Source of the DNA: Anaerolineae bacterium
GTDB taxonomy: Bacteria; Chloroflexota; Anaerolineae; Aggregatilineales; Phototrophicaceae
Direction: 5' to 3'
Assembly (NCBI GenBank): GCA_022843385.1
Contig: JALHNT010000011.1
Coordinates: forward strand, 44,032 to 108,031
Length of the DNA: 64,000 bases
The position numbers were made by a program, and so were the translations under genes. Numbering within the stretch: the first letter of the stretch is position 1; every line of letters starts with the position of its first letter. This document shows positions 26,393 to 35,205 of this stretch, in pieces. A model generated the notes under the pieces. That model had not been told where the DNA came from, ran no database searches, and worked only from the letters and a program-made list of their open reading frames with translations.

Positions 26393-27424
26393 TCACTCGA
26401 CCGTCGTGACTTTGCGGCTGTGGAAAAAAGTCCCCGGCTCGATGCCGGAGCGGGTCGCCAGCGCCGCCGCCAGCAGTTGGATCGGTACGATCTCAGCCAG
26501 CGGCAGACGGGCCGGGTCAGGCGGCTGCACCCGGATCGAACGGTCATTGAAGGCCGGCGCGCCAATCGTCACCACCGGGATGCCCTTGCTGTCGAAGTCC
26601 TGCGCCAGCGTCCGGTGCAGCTCAACCGCCGCGCCGCTGCCCATGAAGATGAAGGGGGTGACTCCGGGAGCCATCACCTCCATCGGGCCGTGCCGGAACT
26701 GCCCGGTGACCATGCCCTCGGTGGGGAGCTTGGCCGTCTCCTTGACGATCAACGCGCTCGCCAGCGCCGACGCCCGGTGGATGCCACGCCCCATGAAGAT
26801 GAGGAAGCGCACCGGTTCGAGGCTGGCCGCCAGGGTATCAGCCATCGCCTGCCAGCCGGGCAGCGCCGCTTCAATAGTGTCGGCGGTCTGACGCAGCGAG
26901 GCTGCCAGCGGCTCGAGCGGTTCGCCCAGCAGCGCCGCCGTCAGCAGATCGAGGGCGGTGAGGGTGCAGGTGTAGGTCTTGGTCGAGACGGCGTTCTCCT
27001 CGCCCGCGCCGATGAAGAGCGCCAGTTGGCTGCGCCGCGCCAGCGAACTGCCGGGGGTGTTGGTGACGCCGATGACCGGGCGCTGACCGATCACCGCGTC
27101 GAATAATTTAACTACCTCCACCGACTCGCCGGATTGCGACACGGCGATGACCAGGGTGCGGTCGTGCAGCAGATGGCGGTAATCGTAGAGCAGCTCGGAC
27201 GATTCGACGGCGAAGACCTCGATGCCGTGCGCGATCAGCTTGAGCATGGCGGGGAAGACGGCGCTGAACGAGCCGCCCATCGCGGTGAAGACCACACGGG
27301 TGATCTGCCCATCGCGCAGCGCCGCCCGCCAGGGGGCAGCCGCCAGGAGTTGAGTCGAAAGCGAGTCGATGGCCCGGCGCAGGATGGCCGGCTGGGAGAA
27401 GACATCATCAATCAAGCGGGTCAT
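26393..27424 (-). CDS. SIS-domain sugar-phosphate isomerase (GlmS C-domain/AgaS-like)
   Basis: 343 residues with two SIS domains. The first has FTAMGGSFSAVFP and AVSQSGESVEVV, the sugar-phosphate Ser motif. NTPGSSLARRSQ is the conserved segment after it. The second has EGMVTGQFRHGPMEVM, where GlmS-like isomerases carry the catalytic Glu and His. There is no glutaminase domain, so it may deaminate or isomerise an amino-sugar phosphate as AgaS or FrlB do. It overlaps the GH4 gene stop by 4 bases (ATGA). Confidence 0.85.
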   Translation of the reverse strand: MTRLIDDVFSQPAILRRAIDSLSTQLLAAAPWRAALRDGQITRVVFTAMGGSFSAVFPAMLKLIAHGIEVFAVESSELLYDYRHLLHDRTLVIAVSQSGESVEVVKLFDAVIGQRPVIGVTNTPGSSLARRSQLALFIGAGEENAVSTKTYTCTLTALDLLTAALLGEPLEPLAASLRQTADTIEAALPGWQAMADTLAASLEPVRFLIFMGRGIHRASALASALIVKETAKLPTEGMVTGQFRHGPMEVMAPGVTPFIFMGSGAAVELHRTLAQDFDSKGIPVVTIGAPAFNDRSIRVQPPDPARLPLAEIVPIQLLAAALATRSGIEPGTFFHSRKVTTVE

Positions 27425-28686
27425 GGTTTCATCCTGATTCGGGCCGGATCGGCGTCCGGCCAGATGAGCTGAAGAATCTGACGAGCTATTGTCGCATTGG
27501 GAACCAGCGGACTCAAGAGCAGCGCCCGCAGCGCCTTGACTTCGGAGGGTTCCAGGAAGGCTTCGACCATCAGTTGTTCATAAGCGCAGTTGTGCTGAAT
27601 CCGCGCCATCAGTTCGCGGCCCGGCGCGGGGACGGCGATGGGGCGGATGACGCCGCCTTCGAGTGCACAGGGCGTCTCGACGATGGCATCATCCGGCAGC
27701 CAGGGATGCAGGCCGTTGTTCGGCACATTCAGGACGAAGCTGCGCCGTTCGCCCGTGACCAGCGTCATCAGCACCGGCGCGATGATGGCGTCGTACCATT
27801 TAGCGGCGCGTTTCGCCAGACCGGGCGGCGGCTCGGTGGCGCGGGCGTACTCGGCCAGCAGGTCGGCCTCAATCGCCAGGAGCTGCTCGGCGCGGCTGGG
27901 TTTGCCCTGCTGTTTGGCGAGCATCCGGTCGGGGTGAGCGAAGTATTTGAAGTAGGGGGTGGGCAGGACTCCCAGCGAACGCACCACATCGAGATCAGCT
28001 TCCAGGGCGCTGACTTTATCCAGCCCATCCAGCATGGCCACGGTGACATCGCGCCCGTGATGCCAGACGCGGGTGATGAAGCCGTAGTGATGCATCCCGA
28101 CATAATCGATCAGCAACTCGCTGGCGGGCAGGCCGAGCGCTGTTGCTGCCCACTGGGTCATGGTCACCGCGCCGTCGCACAGGCCGATGACACGCAGCCG
28201 GGTCGTCCGCAGGATGCCGTACTGGATGACGCTGGCCGGGTTGGTGAAGGTCAGGAACAGGGCATCCGGGGCGCAGCGCTCGACGGTCTGGGCGATCTTG
28301 ACCAGCGTTGGCACGGTACGCAGGGCATTGGCATAGCCGCCGGGGCCGACCGTTTCCTCGCCGGGGATGCCGAACTGCTGCGGGAAAGTCTCGTCGAAAG
28401 CCCGCGCCTGAAGGTTGCCGACGCGAATCTGATTGAGGACGATGTTCGCCCCGTCCAGCGCCCGTTCCAGATCGGTCTCCGCCCGCACCGTCAGCCAGTC
28501 ACAACCACGCGCCAGCAGGCCGGCGACATGCGCCACCGGGTTGAGCTTATCGGCGCTGCGCCCGTGCAGCACCAGTTCCAGCGGACGGGGCGAGTCGCCC
28601 TGTCGCCGGAGCGCGGCGATCAGCTCCGGTGTGCCGACCGAACTCCCACCGAGGACGACGACTTTGACGGCCTCAGGACTGCCCAT
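27421..28686 (-). CDS. Glycoside hydrolase family 4 (NAD- and metal-dependent)
   Basis: 421 residues. The N-terminal KVVVLGGSSVGTPELI is the GH4 NAD-binding turn. LTFTNPASVIQ and VIGLCDGAVTM bring the conserved Asn and metal-binding Cys, and GMHHYGFITRV contains the metal-binding His region. GH4 enzymes cleave alpha- or beta-glycosides by oxidation and elimination, commonly on 6-phospho-sugars. Its neighbours (kinase, SIS isomerase, aminotransferase) suggest an aminated or 6-phospho-glycoside. The start overlaps the aminotransferase gene by 14 bases. Confidence 0.87.
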   Translation of the reverse strand: MGSPEAVKVVVLGGSSVGTPELIAALRRQGDSPRPLELVLHGRSADKLNPVAHVAGLLARGCDWLTVRAETDLERALDGANIVLNQIRVGNLQARAFDETFPQQFGIPGEETVGPGGYANALRTVPTLVKIAQTVERCAPDALFLTFTNPASVIQYGILRTTRLRVIGLCDGAVTMTQWAATALGLPASELLIDYVGMHHYGFITRVWHHGRDVTVAMLDGLDKVSALEADLDVVRSLGVLPTPYFKYFAHPDRMLAKQQGKPSRAEQLLAIEADLLAEYARATEPPPGLAKRAAKWYDAIIAPVLMTLVTGERRSFVLNVPNNGLHPWLPDDAIVETPCALEGGVIRPIAVPAPGRELMARIQHNCAYEQLMVEAFLEPSEVKALRALLLSPLVPNATIARQILQLIWPDADPARIRMKP

Positions 28687-29800
28687 AGAAATCCCTCACC
28701 GTCTGCGCCACCAGCGCGGCTTCGTCGTTAGTCATTTCCGGGAACATCGGCAGGCACAGAATCTTATCCAGATCAGCCACCGCCTGGGGGAAGCCCGCGC
28801 GCCCGATGCCCAGGTCGGCATAGGCACCGGTCTCCTGCACCAGATAAGGATAGACGACATAACAGCCGATGCCGTGCGCCAGCAGATAATCCTTGAGGGC
28901 ATCGCGGTTGGTCGCGCGGATGCAGTACATATAGTAGACATGCTGATTGGCCGGATCGACCACTGGCGTTTCGACGGGCAGGCCGGTCAGCAGTTCATCG
29001 TAAACAGCGGCGACGCGCTGCCGTTCCTCGATCCAGCCGGGCAGATAGCGCAGCTTGACGCGCAGCATGGCCGCCTGCAATTCATCCAGCCGTTCCTGAT
29101 AACCGATGATCTCGTGGTTGTATTTGGTGCGCTGCCCCATATAACGAAATTGGCGCAGCCGGGCGTGAATGTCCGGGTCGTCGGTGGTGCAGATGCCACC
29201 ATCGCCCAGCGCCCCCAGCACTTTGGTCGGGTACAGGCTGAAGCAGCCGACATCGCCGAAGGTGCCGGCTTTGCGGCCATGCCGGGTCGCACCGTGTGTG
29301 TGCGAACAGTCCTCGACCACTTTCAGGTTGTGTCGGCGGGCGATCTCGACGATGCGCTCCATGTTGGCGACCTGCCCGTAGAGATGCACCGGCAGGATGG
29401 CTTTGGTGCGCGGGGTGATTTTGGCTTCGATCTGTTCAGCCGCCATGTTGAATGTCCCTGGCTCGACATCGACCAGCACCGGCGTCGCACCGCAATAGCT
29501 GATGGCGAAGATGGTGGCGATGTAGGTGTTGGGGACGGTGATGACCTCGTCGCCGGGGCCGACGCCGCAGGCCAGCAGCGCCAGATGCAGCGCCGCCGTG
29601 CCGCTGGCGATGCCGACGCCGTACTGCGACCCGATGTAGGCGGCGAATTCCTGCTCGAAAGCGGCCAGGTGCGGCCCCAGGGTGTACTTGCCTTTGGGCA
29701 GCACATCGCGCACCGCCTCCATGATTTCGGCCTCGATTTGCTGCCACTGCCGGGTGAGGTCTTCAACCGGCACACGCATCGTTTGGGTGGGGATGACCAT
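28673..29800 (-). CDS. DegT/DnrJ/EryC1/StrS aminotransferase
   Basis: 375 residues. The PLP-anchoring Lys is in SLYPTKVLGALGDGG. EDCSHTHGA contains the ring-stacking/His region, and SGTAALHLALLA and YIATIFAISYCGA complete the cofactor pocket. The family transfers amino groups to keto-sugars, usually nucleotide-bound, during biosynthesis. Here it leads a five-gene catabolic-looking operon, which is unusual. GGAGGAAT precedes ATG 29800; a second ATG lies 7 codons later. Confidence 0.88.
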   Translation of the reverse strand: MVIPTQTMRVPVEDLTRQWQQIEAEIMEAVRDVLPKGKYTLGPHLAAFEQEFAAYIGSQYGVGIASGTAALHLALLACGVGPGDEVITVPNTYIATIFAISYCGATPVLVDVEPGTFNMAAEQIEAKITPRTKAILPVHLYGQVANMERIVEIARRHNLKVVEDCSHTHGATRHGRKAGTFGDVGCFSLYPTKVLGALGDGGICTTDDPDIHARLRQFRYMGQRTKYNHEIIGYQERLDELQAAMLRVKLRYLPGWIEERQRVAAVYDELLTGLPVETPVVDPANQHVYYMYCIRATNRDALKDYLLAHGIGCYVVYPYLVQETGAYADLGIGRAGFPQAVADLDKILCLPMFPEMTNDEAALVAQTVRDFYGQS

Positions 29801-29948
29801 GTGTTTGCATTCCTCCGTGTATCGAATGACGGCGCTGTGGGTTCAGCGAGCGAATGGAGTCGTTTCGGTAGGGACGGCAAAGCGTCTCTAGCCACCAGCC
29901 GCAAAGGGTTTATGCAGGTTAAGAAAATATCCAGATAACGGTTTACCC

Positions 29949-30165
29949 GGACACCCCGTTGGGTGTCCCTACACAAACGAACCGGTTGGTGTAGGGACGT
30001 GCCGTTGCACGTCCGAATACTATCTGATTTAATTCTTAAAGTGCATAAACCCTCTGCTATCCTTCTATCATGTAAGCCCACTAAAGGGGCTGTTTCCACT
30101 GGCTAAGGTCTTCAGCGCCTTTAGTGCGCTTACCATTTCTCGGTAGCCGGATGCTTTAGCATCGG
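29949..30165. repeat. Cluster of palindromic repeats in the divergent spacer
   Basis: GGACACCC-CGTT-GGGTGTCC (29949-29968) and GGACGTGC-CGTT-GCACGTCC (29995-30014) face each other, with GTCCCTACAC/GTGTAGGGAC between them. A 21-bp imperfect palindrome follows (30072-30092 against 30113-30133, 19 of 21 pairs), then GGATGC-TTTA-GCATCG (30149-30164). A related GTAGGGACG remnant lies near 29868. These are GGGACG-type dispersed repeats. The rest of 29801-30277 shows no gene. Confidence 0.7.
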
Positions 30166-30277
30166 GCGTCTCACCATCCGAAGAAGCGTCTGAATCATTT
30201 ACGCATAAAATAACATAAACCCCTCAGTTGAGCAACATCCACAAGGGAATGGGGTGGAATTTCGTCAGGCGAATCGG

Positions 30278-30306
30278 TTGACAATCCGGCAGGCGGGCGA
30301 TATAGT
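30278..30306 (+). promoter_or_regulatory. Promoter of the isomerase/ABC importer operon
   Basis: Perfect TTGACA (30278-30283), 17-base spacer, TATAGT (30301-30306). It would start transcription about 35 bases before the ATG at 30348. Confidence 0.85.
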
Positions 30307-30347
30307 CCAACCATGCGCCGGGAATTAAGTGATATTGTGGCGTAATC

Positions 30348-31169
30348 ATGACAACACTGGCACAGGCCGCCGGGATACCGATTGAATGGAACGCCGCCCG
30401 CGATGATCTGGTGTTTGACCCGCGCTTGCAGGTCAAGGAGATCAAGTCGCGCTCACGCGGGGCGCTGCGCCCCGTCCTGCCGGATGATGCAGCCACCACC
30501 CCCGCCGACGCGATTCAATACTGGATGTACAACGGCATCGCCTTCGCCGAGCATCAGGCCGCTTTCGCCCGCCTTAATATTCAATACGAACTGACCCTGA
30601 TTTATCCGGCGTGGCTGGGCGCGGAACGGGGCAAGACGCTGGGGCATATCCACGCCTTCCCCTCCGGAGCGGTCTATAATCACCCGGAAGTGATCGAGAT
30701 TGTCTACGGCGAGGCGTTATTCCTGTGTCAGACGCTCGATGTGGCGGATCGCTCGTCCTCATTCTGTTATGCCGTTCATGCCAAAGCCGGTGACAAAGTG
30801 GTGTTTTCGCCCAACATGCATCACCTGACGATCAACGCCAGCGATGATCTGCTGTTGTTTTCTGACCTGATCGATGTCCGCGTACGCGGCGATTACAGCG
30901 GCCTGAGCGCGATGCAGGGCGGTAGCTATCTGTATGGCGCGGCGGGGTGGCAGCCGAACCCGGCCTATCGGGCTGTCGCGCCGCTGGAGCTATGGCCGGC
31001 GGAGGAATACCCGGCGTTGGGGCTGACGCGGGATGTGCCGTTGTATGAGCTGATCTGGCGCAAGCCGGAGCAACTGGAGTGGTTGAGCCAACCGGAAACG
31101 TTCGGCGCGACGTTCCCGGCGTTGTGGTCGAAATTGCCAGCGCGTGTGACCAAAGGAGAAAAGGGATGA
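30348..31169 (+). CDS. Cupin-type phosphoglucose isomerase-like protein
   Basis: 273 residues. The cupin metal site matches the archaeal-type phosphoglucose isomerase: KTLGHIHAFP (two His), YNHPEVIEIVYGEALFL (Glu and the YGEA turn) and a later His in SPNMHHLTINAS. These enzymes interconvert glucose-6-P and fructose-6-P with a bound metal. It is the first gene of the plus-strand operon and overlaps the binding-protein gene by 4 bases. Substrate could be another aldose phosphate made by the divergent operon. Confidence 0.85.
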   Translation: MTTLAQAAGIPIEWNAARDDLVFDPRLQVKEIKSRSRGALRPVLPDDAATTPADAIQYWMYNGIAFAEHQAAFARLNIQYELTLIYPAWLGAERGKTLGHIHAFPSGAVYNHPEVIEIVYGEALFLCQTLDVADRSSSFCYAVHAKAGDKVVFSPNMHHLTINASDDLLLFSDLIDVRVRGDYSGLSAMQGGSYLYGAAGWQPNPAYRAVAPLELWPAEEYPALGLTRDVPLYELIWRKPEQLEWLSQPETFGATFPALWSKLPARVTKGEKG

Positions 31170-32464
31170 AAAAGTCATTGGGCCTGGTTCTATCCTTACT
31201 GCTGCTGATCCTGGTGCTGCCGGTGGGGGCGCAGGCCACCTACGAACCCATCGTCGTCTCGGTCTGGAGCGGCCCGGAATATGACAATCTGGTCAAGACC
31301 TCGGCGCAATACACCGAACTGACGGGCAACGAAGTCATCATCGAGGAGATCGCCCGCGAGACGCTGCGCGAACGCACCAGCACCGTGCTGCTGAGTGGTT
31401 CGGGCGACTTCGATGCCAGCTATGTGCAGATGGAATGGATACCGGAATATGTGGCGGCGCAGTCGTTGGCTCCGCTGAACCCGCTGATCGACTCGATGGC
31501 GTCCGACTGGTTCGCCCTGAGCGCGCTGGAACCGGCGGTCAATTCGCTGACGCTGGATGGCATGGTCTACGGCTTCCCCTCCGAAGGCGACACGGCCTGG
31601 TTGTTCTACCGCACCGATTTGCTGGAAGCGGCCGGGCTGGAAGTGCCGCAGACCTGGGATGAATTCCGCGAGGCGGCGATTGCCATGACCCAGGATGAGA
31701 ACGGCGACGGCACGCCGGAAGTCTACGGCGCGGTCATCGGCGCGAAACCGGATGAGGCGCTGTGGGATTTCATGCACGTCTTCTTCGGCTTCGGCGGACA
31801 GATTCTCGATGAGAACGGTCAGGTGGCGATTGATAACGAGACCGGCGTGGCGGCGCTGACCTTCTATTCCAACCTGCTGCTGCAAGACAAGGTTGTCCCA
31901 CCCGATGTGACGACTTACGGCTACAACGAAATCCTGACGGCGTTGCAAGAGGGACGCATCGCCATGGCGATCCAGTGGATGGCCGGCACCTCGACGCTAC
32001 TGGACTGCGAACTGTCGCCCAACGTCTGTGACAAGCTGGACTACACGCTGCTCCCCGGCCACCTGGAAGGCGATCAGGTGGTGCGCGGCTTCGGTGCCAG
32101 CCAGTGGGCCTGGGTCATCCCGGCGGCCTCGCGCAATCAATCCGGTGCTTATGCCTTCATCGAATGGCTGACCGGGCCGGAAGGTGCCAAGACCTGGGCG
32201 CTCAACGGGGGCATCCCCTCCAACGCGATTGCCCTGGCCGACCCGGCAGTGGTGGAACAAATCCCGCAGTTCGCGCTGCTGGCCGAAGCCATGCCCTTCC
32301 GCAATCTGTTCCCGGCGACAACCGTGACGTTCGAACTCCAGCGGTTGTTCGGCGAAGCGGCGCATAACGCGGTCACCGGCGTTCAGACCCCCGCCGAAGC
32401 GCTGGGCAGCGCCGCCGACCAGATGCGCTCGGCCTTGACCGACGCCGGTTATCCGCAGGAATAA
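31166..32464 (+). CDS. Sugar ABC transporter substrate-binding protein (family 1)
   Basis: About 432 residues with a signal peptide (MKKSLGLVLSLLLLILVLPVGAQA is the approximate extent). Type features are VSVWSGPEYDNLVKTSAQ at the N terminus, GMVYGFPSEGDTAWLFYRTDLL, and ASRNQSGAYAFIEWLTG near the C terminus. AAAGGAGAAAAGGG precedes ATG 31166. It delivers a sugar to the permeases encoded downstream; no ATPase gene is present, so a shared MsmK-type ATPase is expected elsewhere. No lipobox is seen. Confidence 0.9.
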   Translation: MKKSLGLVLSLLLLILVLPVGAQATYEPIVVSVWSGPEYDNLVKTSAQYTELTGNEVIIEEIARETLRERTSTVLLSGSGDFDASYVQMEWIPEYVAAQSLAPLNPLIDSMASDWFALSALEPAVNSLTLDGMVYGFPSEGDTAWLFYRTDLLEAAGLEVPQTWDEFREAAIAMTQDENGDGTPEVYGAVIGAKPDEALWDFMHVFFGFGGQILDENGQVAIDNETGVAALTFYSNLLLQDKVVPPDVTTYGYNEILTALQEGRIAMAIQWMAGTSTLLDCELSPNVCDKLDYTLLPGHLEGDQVVRGFGASQWAWVIPAASRNQSGAYAFIEWLTGPEGAKTWALNGGIPSNAIALADPAVVEQIPQFALLAEAMPFRNLFPATTVTFELQRLFGEAAHNAVTGVQTPAEALGSAADQMRSALTDAGYPQE

Positions 32465-32490
32465 ATGACGGGGGAAACCTCACCCCCCGG

Positions 32491-32518
32491 CCCCCTCTCC
32501 AATGCGTTGGAGAGGGGG
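32491..32518. repeat. 12-bp palindrome after the binding-protein gene
   Basis: CCCCCTCTCCAA-TGCG-TTGGAGAGGGGG, a perfect 12-bp stem, 26 bases past the stop. Its core resembles the C-rich arm of the element at 20688-20845. The remainder of the 32465-32644 spacer shows no gene. It may protect the binding-protein mRNA or weaken read-through to the permeases. Confidence 0.7.
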
Positions 32519-32644
32519 AGCCAAACGCTGTGATGCGAAGGAGGGATGAGATTCTCAGATAGACATGAGGTGCGGGGTTGCACCCCCACGAGAACATTGG
32601 GATGATGTGTATCGATTCCGGGCTATTGAAACAGGCATCCATTC

Positions 32645-33574
32645 ATGACCGCCGGTGAACGCACCACGCTGGGGGCGGCGGTGGTCGCCCGCCCCCGGTC
32701 GCGGCCGGCGCAGTGGCAGCCGTATCTGTTCATGCTGCCGGCGCTCGTCATCCTGGGGGCGGTGCTGATTTATCCGCTGGCCTATTCCTTCTACCTCAGC
32801 TTCCACGACTGGACGATGCAGACCTTCCGCCAGGGGGTGCCGTTCATCGGGCTGGAACATTACGTTACGGCCTTCAGCAATGACCGCTTCTGGAATGCGA
32901 TGCGAGTGACGCTGACCTTCATGGCGCTGGCGCTGACCTTCGAGTTCACGCTGGGTATGGCGCTGGCGCTGCTGCTGGATCGGCTGACGGTGGGCAAGAT
33001 GGTGCTGCGGGCGCTGCTGCTGCTGCCGTTGATGTGCACCAACATCATCATCGGGCTGATGTGGCGGATGCTGTTCAATTTCGACTTCGGCATGATGAAC
33101 TACCTGCTCAGTACCATCGGGGTGCGTCCGGTGGCGTGGTTGAGCGAGGTACAGACGGCGCTGTTCAGTCTGGTGGCGGTCGATGTGTGGAACACCACCT
33201 GCTTTGTGGCGCTGATTCTGCTGGCCGGGCTGCAAACTCAGTCGGCTGAAATTCACGAGTCGGCACAGATCGATGGGGCCAGCGCCCTGCAACGCTTTCG
33301 GTATGTCACGCTGCCGCTGCTACGCCCGTCGCTCATGGTGGCGCTGTTGTGGCGGACGATTGATACCTTCCGCATCTTCGATGTCGTCTTCAGCCTGACG
33401 GCGGGCGGCCCGGCGCAGACCACCGAGACCATCAGCCTGTACATCTACCGCAACGGCTTTCAGCAGTTCGACCTGGGGTATACGGCGGCGCTCTCGATGA
33501 TTATGATCGTCATCCTGTTCACCTTCGCCCTCCTGCTGTATCGCCTGATCGGGCGGCTGGCGACGCTGCACTGA
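32645..33574 (+). CDS. Sugar ABC transporter permease (MalF/UgpA-like)
   Basis: 309 residues, six transmembrane helices. The EAA loop that contacts the ATPase is ESAQIDGASALQRFRYVTLP. The first helix (LFMLPALVILGAVLIYPLAYSF) and the periplasmic VPFIGLEHYVTAF are typical of the family. It forms a heterodimer with the second permease (34299-35129), from which it is separated by an unrelated AT-rich gene. Confidence 0.92.
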   Translation: MTAGERTTLGAAVVARPRSRPAQWQPYLFMLPALVILGAVLIYPLAYSFYLSFHDWTMQTFRQGVPFIGLEHYVTAFSNDRFWNAMRVTLTFMALALTFEFTLGMALALLLDRLTVGKMVLRALLLLPLMCTNIIIGLMWRMLFNFDFGMMNYLLSTIGVRPVAWLSEVQTALFSLVAVDVWNTTCFVALILLAGLQTQSAEIHESAQIDGASALQRFRYVTLPLLRPSLMVALLWRTIDTFRIFDVVFSLTAGGPAQTTETISLYIYRNGFQQFDLGYTAALSMIMIVILFTFALLLYRLIGRLATLH

Positions 33575-33602
33575 GGAGTTGTTAGTGGGAAGGAAAATCG
33601 AG

Positions 33603-34067
33603 ATGTATGAAGAACTTGCTCGCAGGGTTGAAAGTGAATTCTCCCAAGCCGTGTATCCAGGAGATCAGAACCTTGGAATCCGAGAAATAGAAGATTTTAT
33701 CGGTCAGAAGGAATGGCGAAAAGTTCCATTAGAATTACTTATACGCAAAAACAGTGTACTTATAAGCTTTTCGCCTGCAGCATATCACTTTTATCTGCCT
33801 GCTTTTCTATGTGCCTTGCTTCGGCATCCCGATTTCCAAGGGTATTTGGAACAACCTATTGTATACAGCCTTATACCATCACCCATATTGGATATGCCAA
33901 ATGAAATTCCGGAGCAAGCTATTCCTTTATTCACAACTGGCGAAAAATCGCTCATTGTTGAATTTCTTGAAAATCATGCAAACCTGTTTCCCTCATCCCC
34001 GTACAGTCTATTTGATGATTTAGTAGAAGCGGTCCAATTTGCAATCAAGTTTTGGAAAGAGAGTTGA
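33603..34067 (+). CDS. AT-rich orphan protein inserted in the ABC operon (DUF6714-like)
   Basis: 154 residues from ATG 33603, preceded by GAAGGAAA. It is soluble, with no signal peptide. Visible patterns are WRKVPLELLIRKNSVLISFSP, then AAYHFYLPAFLCALLRHPD and a C-terminal helix LVEAVQFAIKFW. This resembles small DUF6714-type proteins; that is from memory and unconfirmed. Codon use and base composition are strongly AT-rich, unlike the permease genes around it, so it was probably acquired. Its function is unknown. The stretch 34068-34241 after it carries no gene. Confidence 0.7.
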   Translation: MYEELARRVESEFSQAVYPGDQNLGIREIEDFIGQKEWRKVPLELLIRKNSVLISFSPAAYHFYLPAFLCALLRHPDFQGYLEQPIVYSLIPSPILDMPNEIPEQAIPLFTTGEKSLIVEFLENHANLFPSSPYSLFDDLVEAVQFAIKFWKES

Positions 34068-34241
34068 CTTCGGCTGATCAATGGATTACCCGTCGATCCA
34101 AAGGCAACTCTCTGAACTTTTACCAGTAGGTAGGCATTCTCGAAGTTTAGTTATTCACGGTCGATTCAGGAAATGCAAGTCCAGAAACACTGTTCACAAC
34201 CGATCATCACACATGCCAACCCTTGTGAGCGGGATTGCATT

Positions 34242-34267
34242 GAACTAACAACTAGGAACTAACAACT
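34242..34267. repeat. Tandem 12-mer before the second permease gene
   Basis: GAACTAACAACT occurs twice with a 14-base period (34242-34253, 34256-34267). It marks the right border of the AT-rich insertion. A similar ACAACTAACAAC motif lies near 60820. Confidence 0.6.
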
Positions 34268-34298
34268 GTTGAGTCGATCTGGACGAGAGAAGGATATG

Positions 34299-35129
34299 AT
34301 GGCGCGTTGGCTGCCGCGAGTGCTGACGATCACAATTTATGCGCTGGTGCTGCTGGCGCTGGTGGTGTCGTTGTTCCCGATCTTCTGGTTTTTCCTGACC
34401 AGCATCAAACCGCGTGAACTGGCTTTTGCCATCCCGCCGGCCTGGACCTTCACGCCGACGTTCGAGAATTATCAGGCGGTGCTGGCCGACCGCGCCTTCA
34501 TCCGCTACCTCATCAACAGCCTGATTATCGCCAGCGGCACCACCCTGATCGCGCTGACGGCCGGGCTGCTGGCGGGTTATGCCCTGGCGCGCTACCAGTT
34601 TCGCGGCAACGGCGTCTTCCGCTTCCTCTTCCTGCTGCCACAGATCACGCCCTCGGTTGCCATCCTGGTGCCGCTGTTCGTGTTGTTCAACGGCCTCGGC
34701 CTGGTCAACACCCATGCCGCCCTGATCCTGGCGAACCTGACGCTGACGATGCCGCTGGCGATCTGGATGCTGGTCGGCTTCTTCGAGGATTCGCCGATTG
34801 ATCTGGAAGAGTCGGCCATGATCGACGGTTGTTCACGGCTGGGGGCGCTGGCGCGGGTGGTGCTGCCGGTGATCGCGCCGGGGCTGGCCGCGGTGGCCGC
34901 GCTGTGTTTCATCTACTCCTGGAACGAATTCCTCTACGCCTCGATCCTCAGCGGGCGGGATACCCGCACCCTCTCGGTCGCCATCACCAGCTTCCTCACC
35001 AACCGCGCCATCGACTGGGGGCGCACCGCCGCTGCCGGGTCACTGATCCTGCTGCCGGTGCTGGTGTTCGCCCTGTTCACCCAGCGCTATCTGGTGCGCG
35101 GTCTGTCGCACGGGGCGGTCAAGGGCTGA
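34299..35129 (+). CDS. Sugar ABC transporter permease (MalG/UgpE-like)
   Basis: About 277 residues with six transmembrane helices. The EAA loop reads ESAMIDGCSRLGALARVVLP, and the N-terminal SLFPIFWFFLTSIKP is typical. GAGAAGG lies just upstream of ATG 34296/34299. The last gene of the operon begun at 30348. Nothing further is seen in 35130-35205. Confidence 0.92.
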   Translation: MARWLPRVLTITIYALVLLALVVSLFPIFWFFLTSIKPRELAFAIPPAWTFTPTFENYQAVLADRAFIRYLINSLIIASGTTLIALTAGLLAGYALARYQFRGNGVFRFLFLLPQITPSVAILVPLFVLFNGLGLVNTHAALILANLTLTMPLAIWMLVGFFEDSPIDLEESAMIDGCSRLGALARVVLPVIAPGLAAVAALCFIYSWNEFLYASILSGRDTRTLSVAITSFLTNRAIDWGRTAAAGSLILLPVLVFALFTQRYLVRGLSHGAVKG

Positions 35130-35205
35130 TGCACGACATCTTCCCGACTGCCTTTGCGTAAGCTGCCAGTCTATCTTCACTGTTCTTGTGGCTGGTCGTA
35201 ATGGG

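Noticed and set aside
29949..30165. Possible CRISPR array because of several spaced repeats
   Set aside because: The units differ from one another, are palindromes of several types and lack regular spacers; no cas genes are present.
32555..33292. 245-codon Gln/His-rich frame opposite the MalF-like permease gene
   Set aside because: It is a shadow of transmembrane codons and lies on the wrong strand for the operon.
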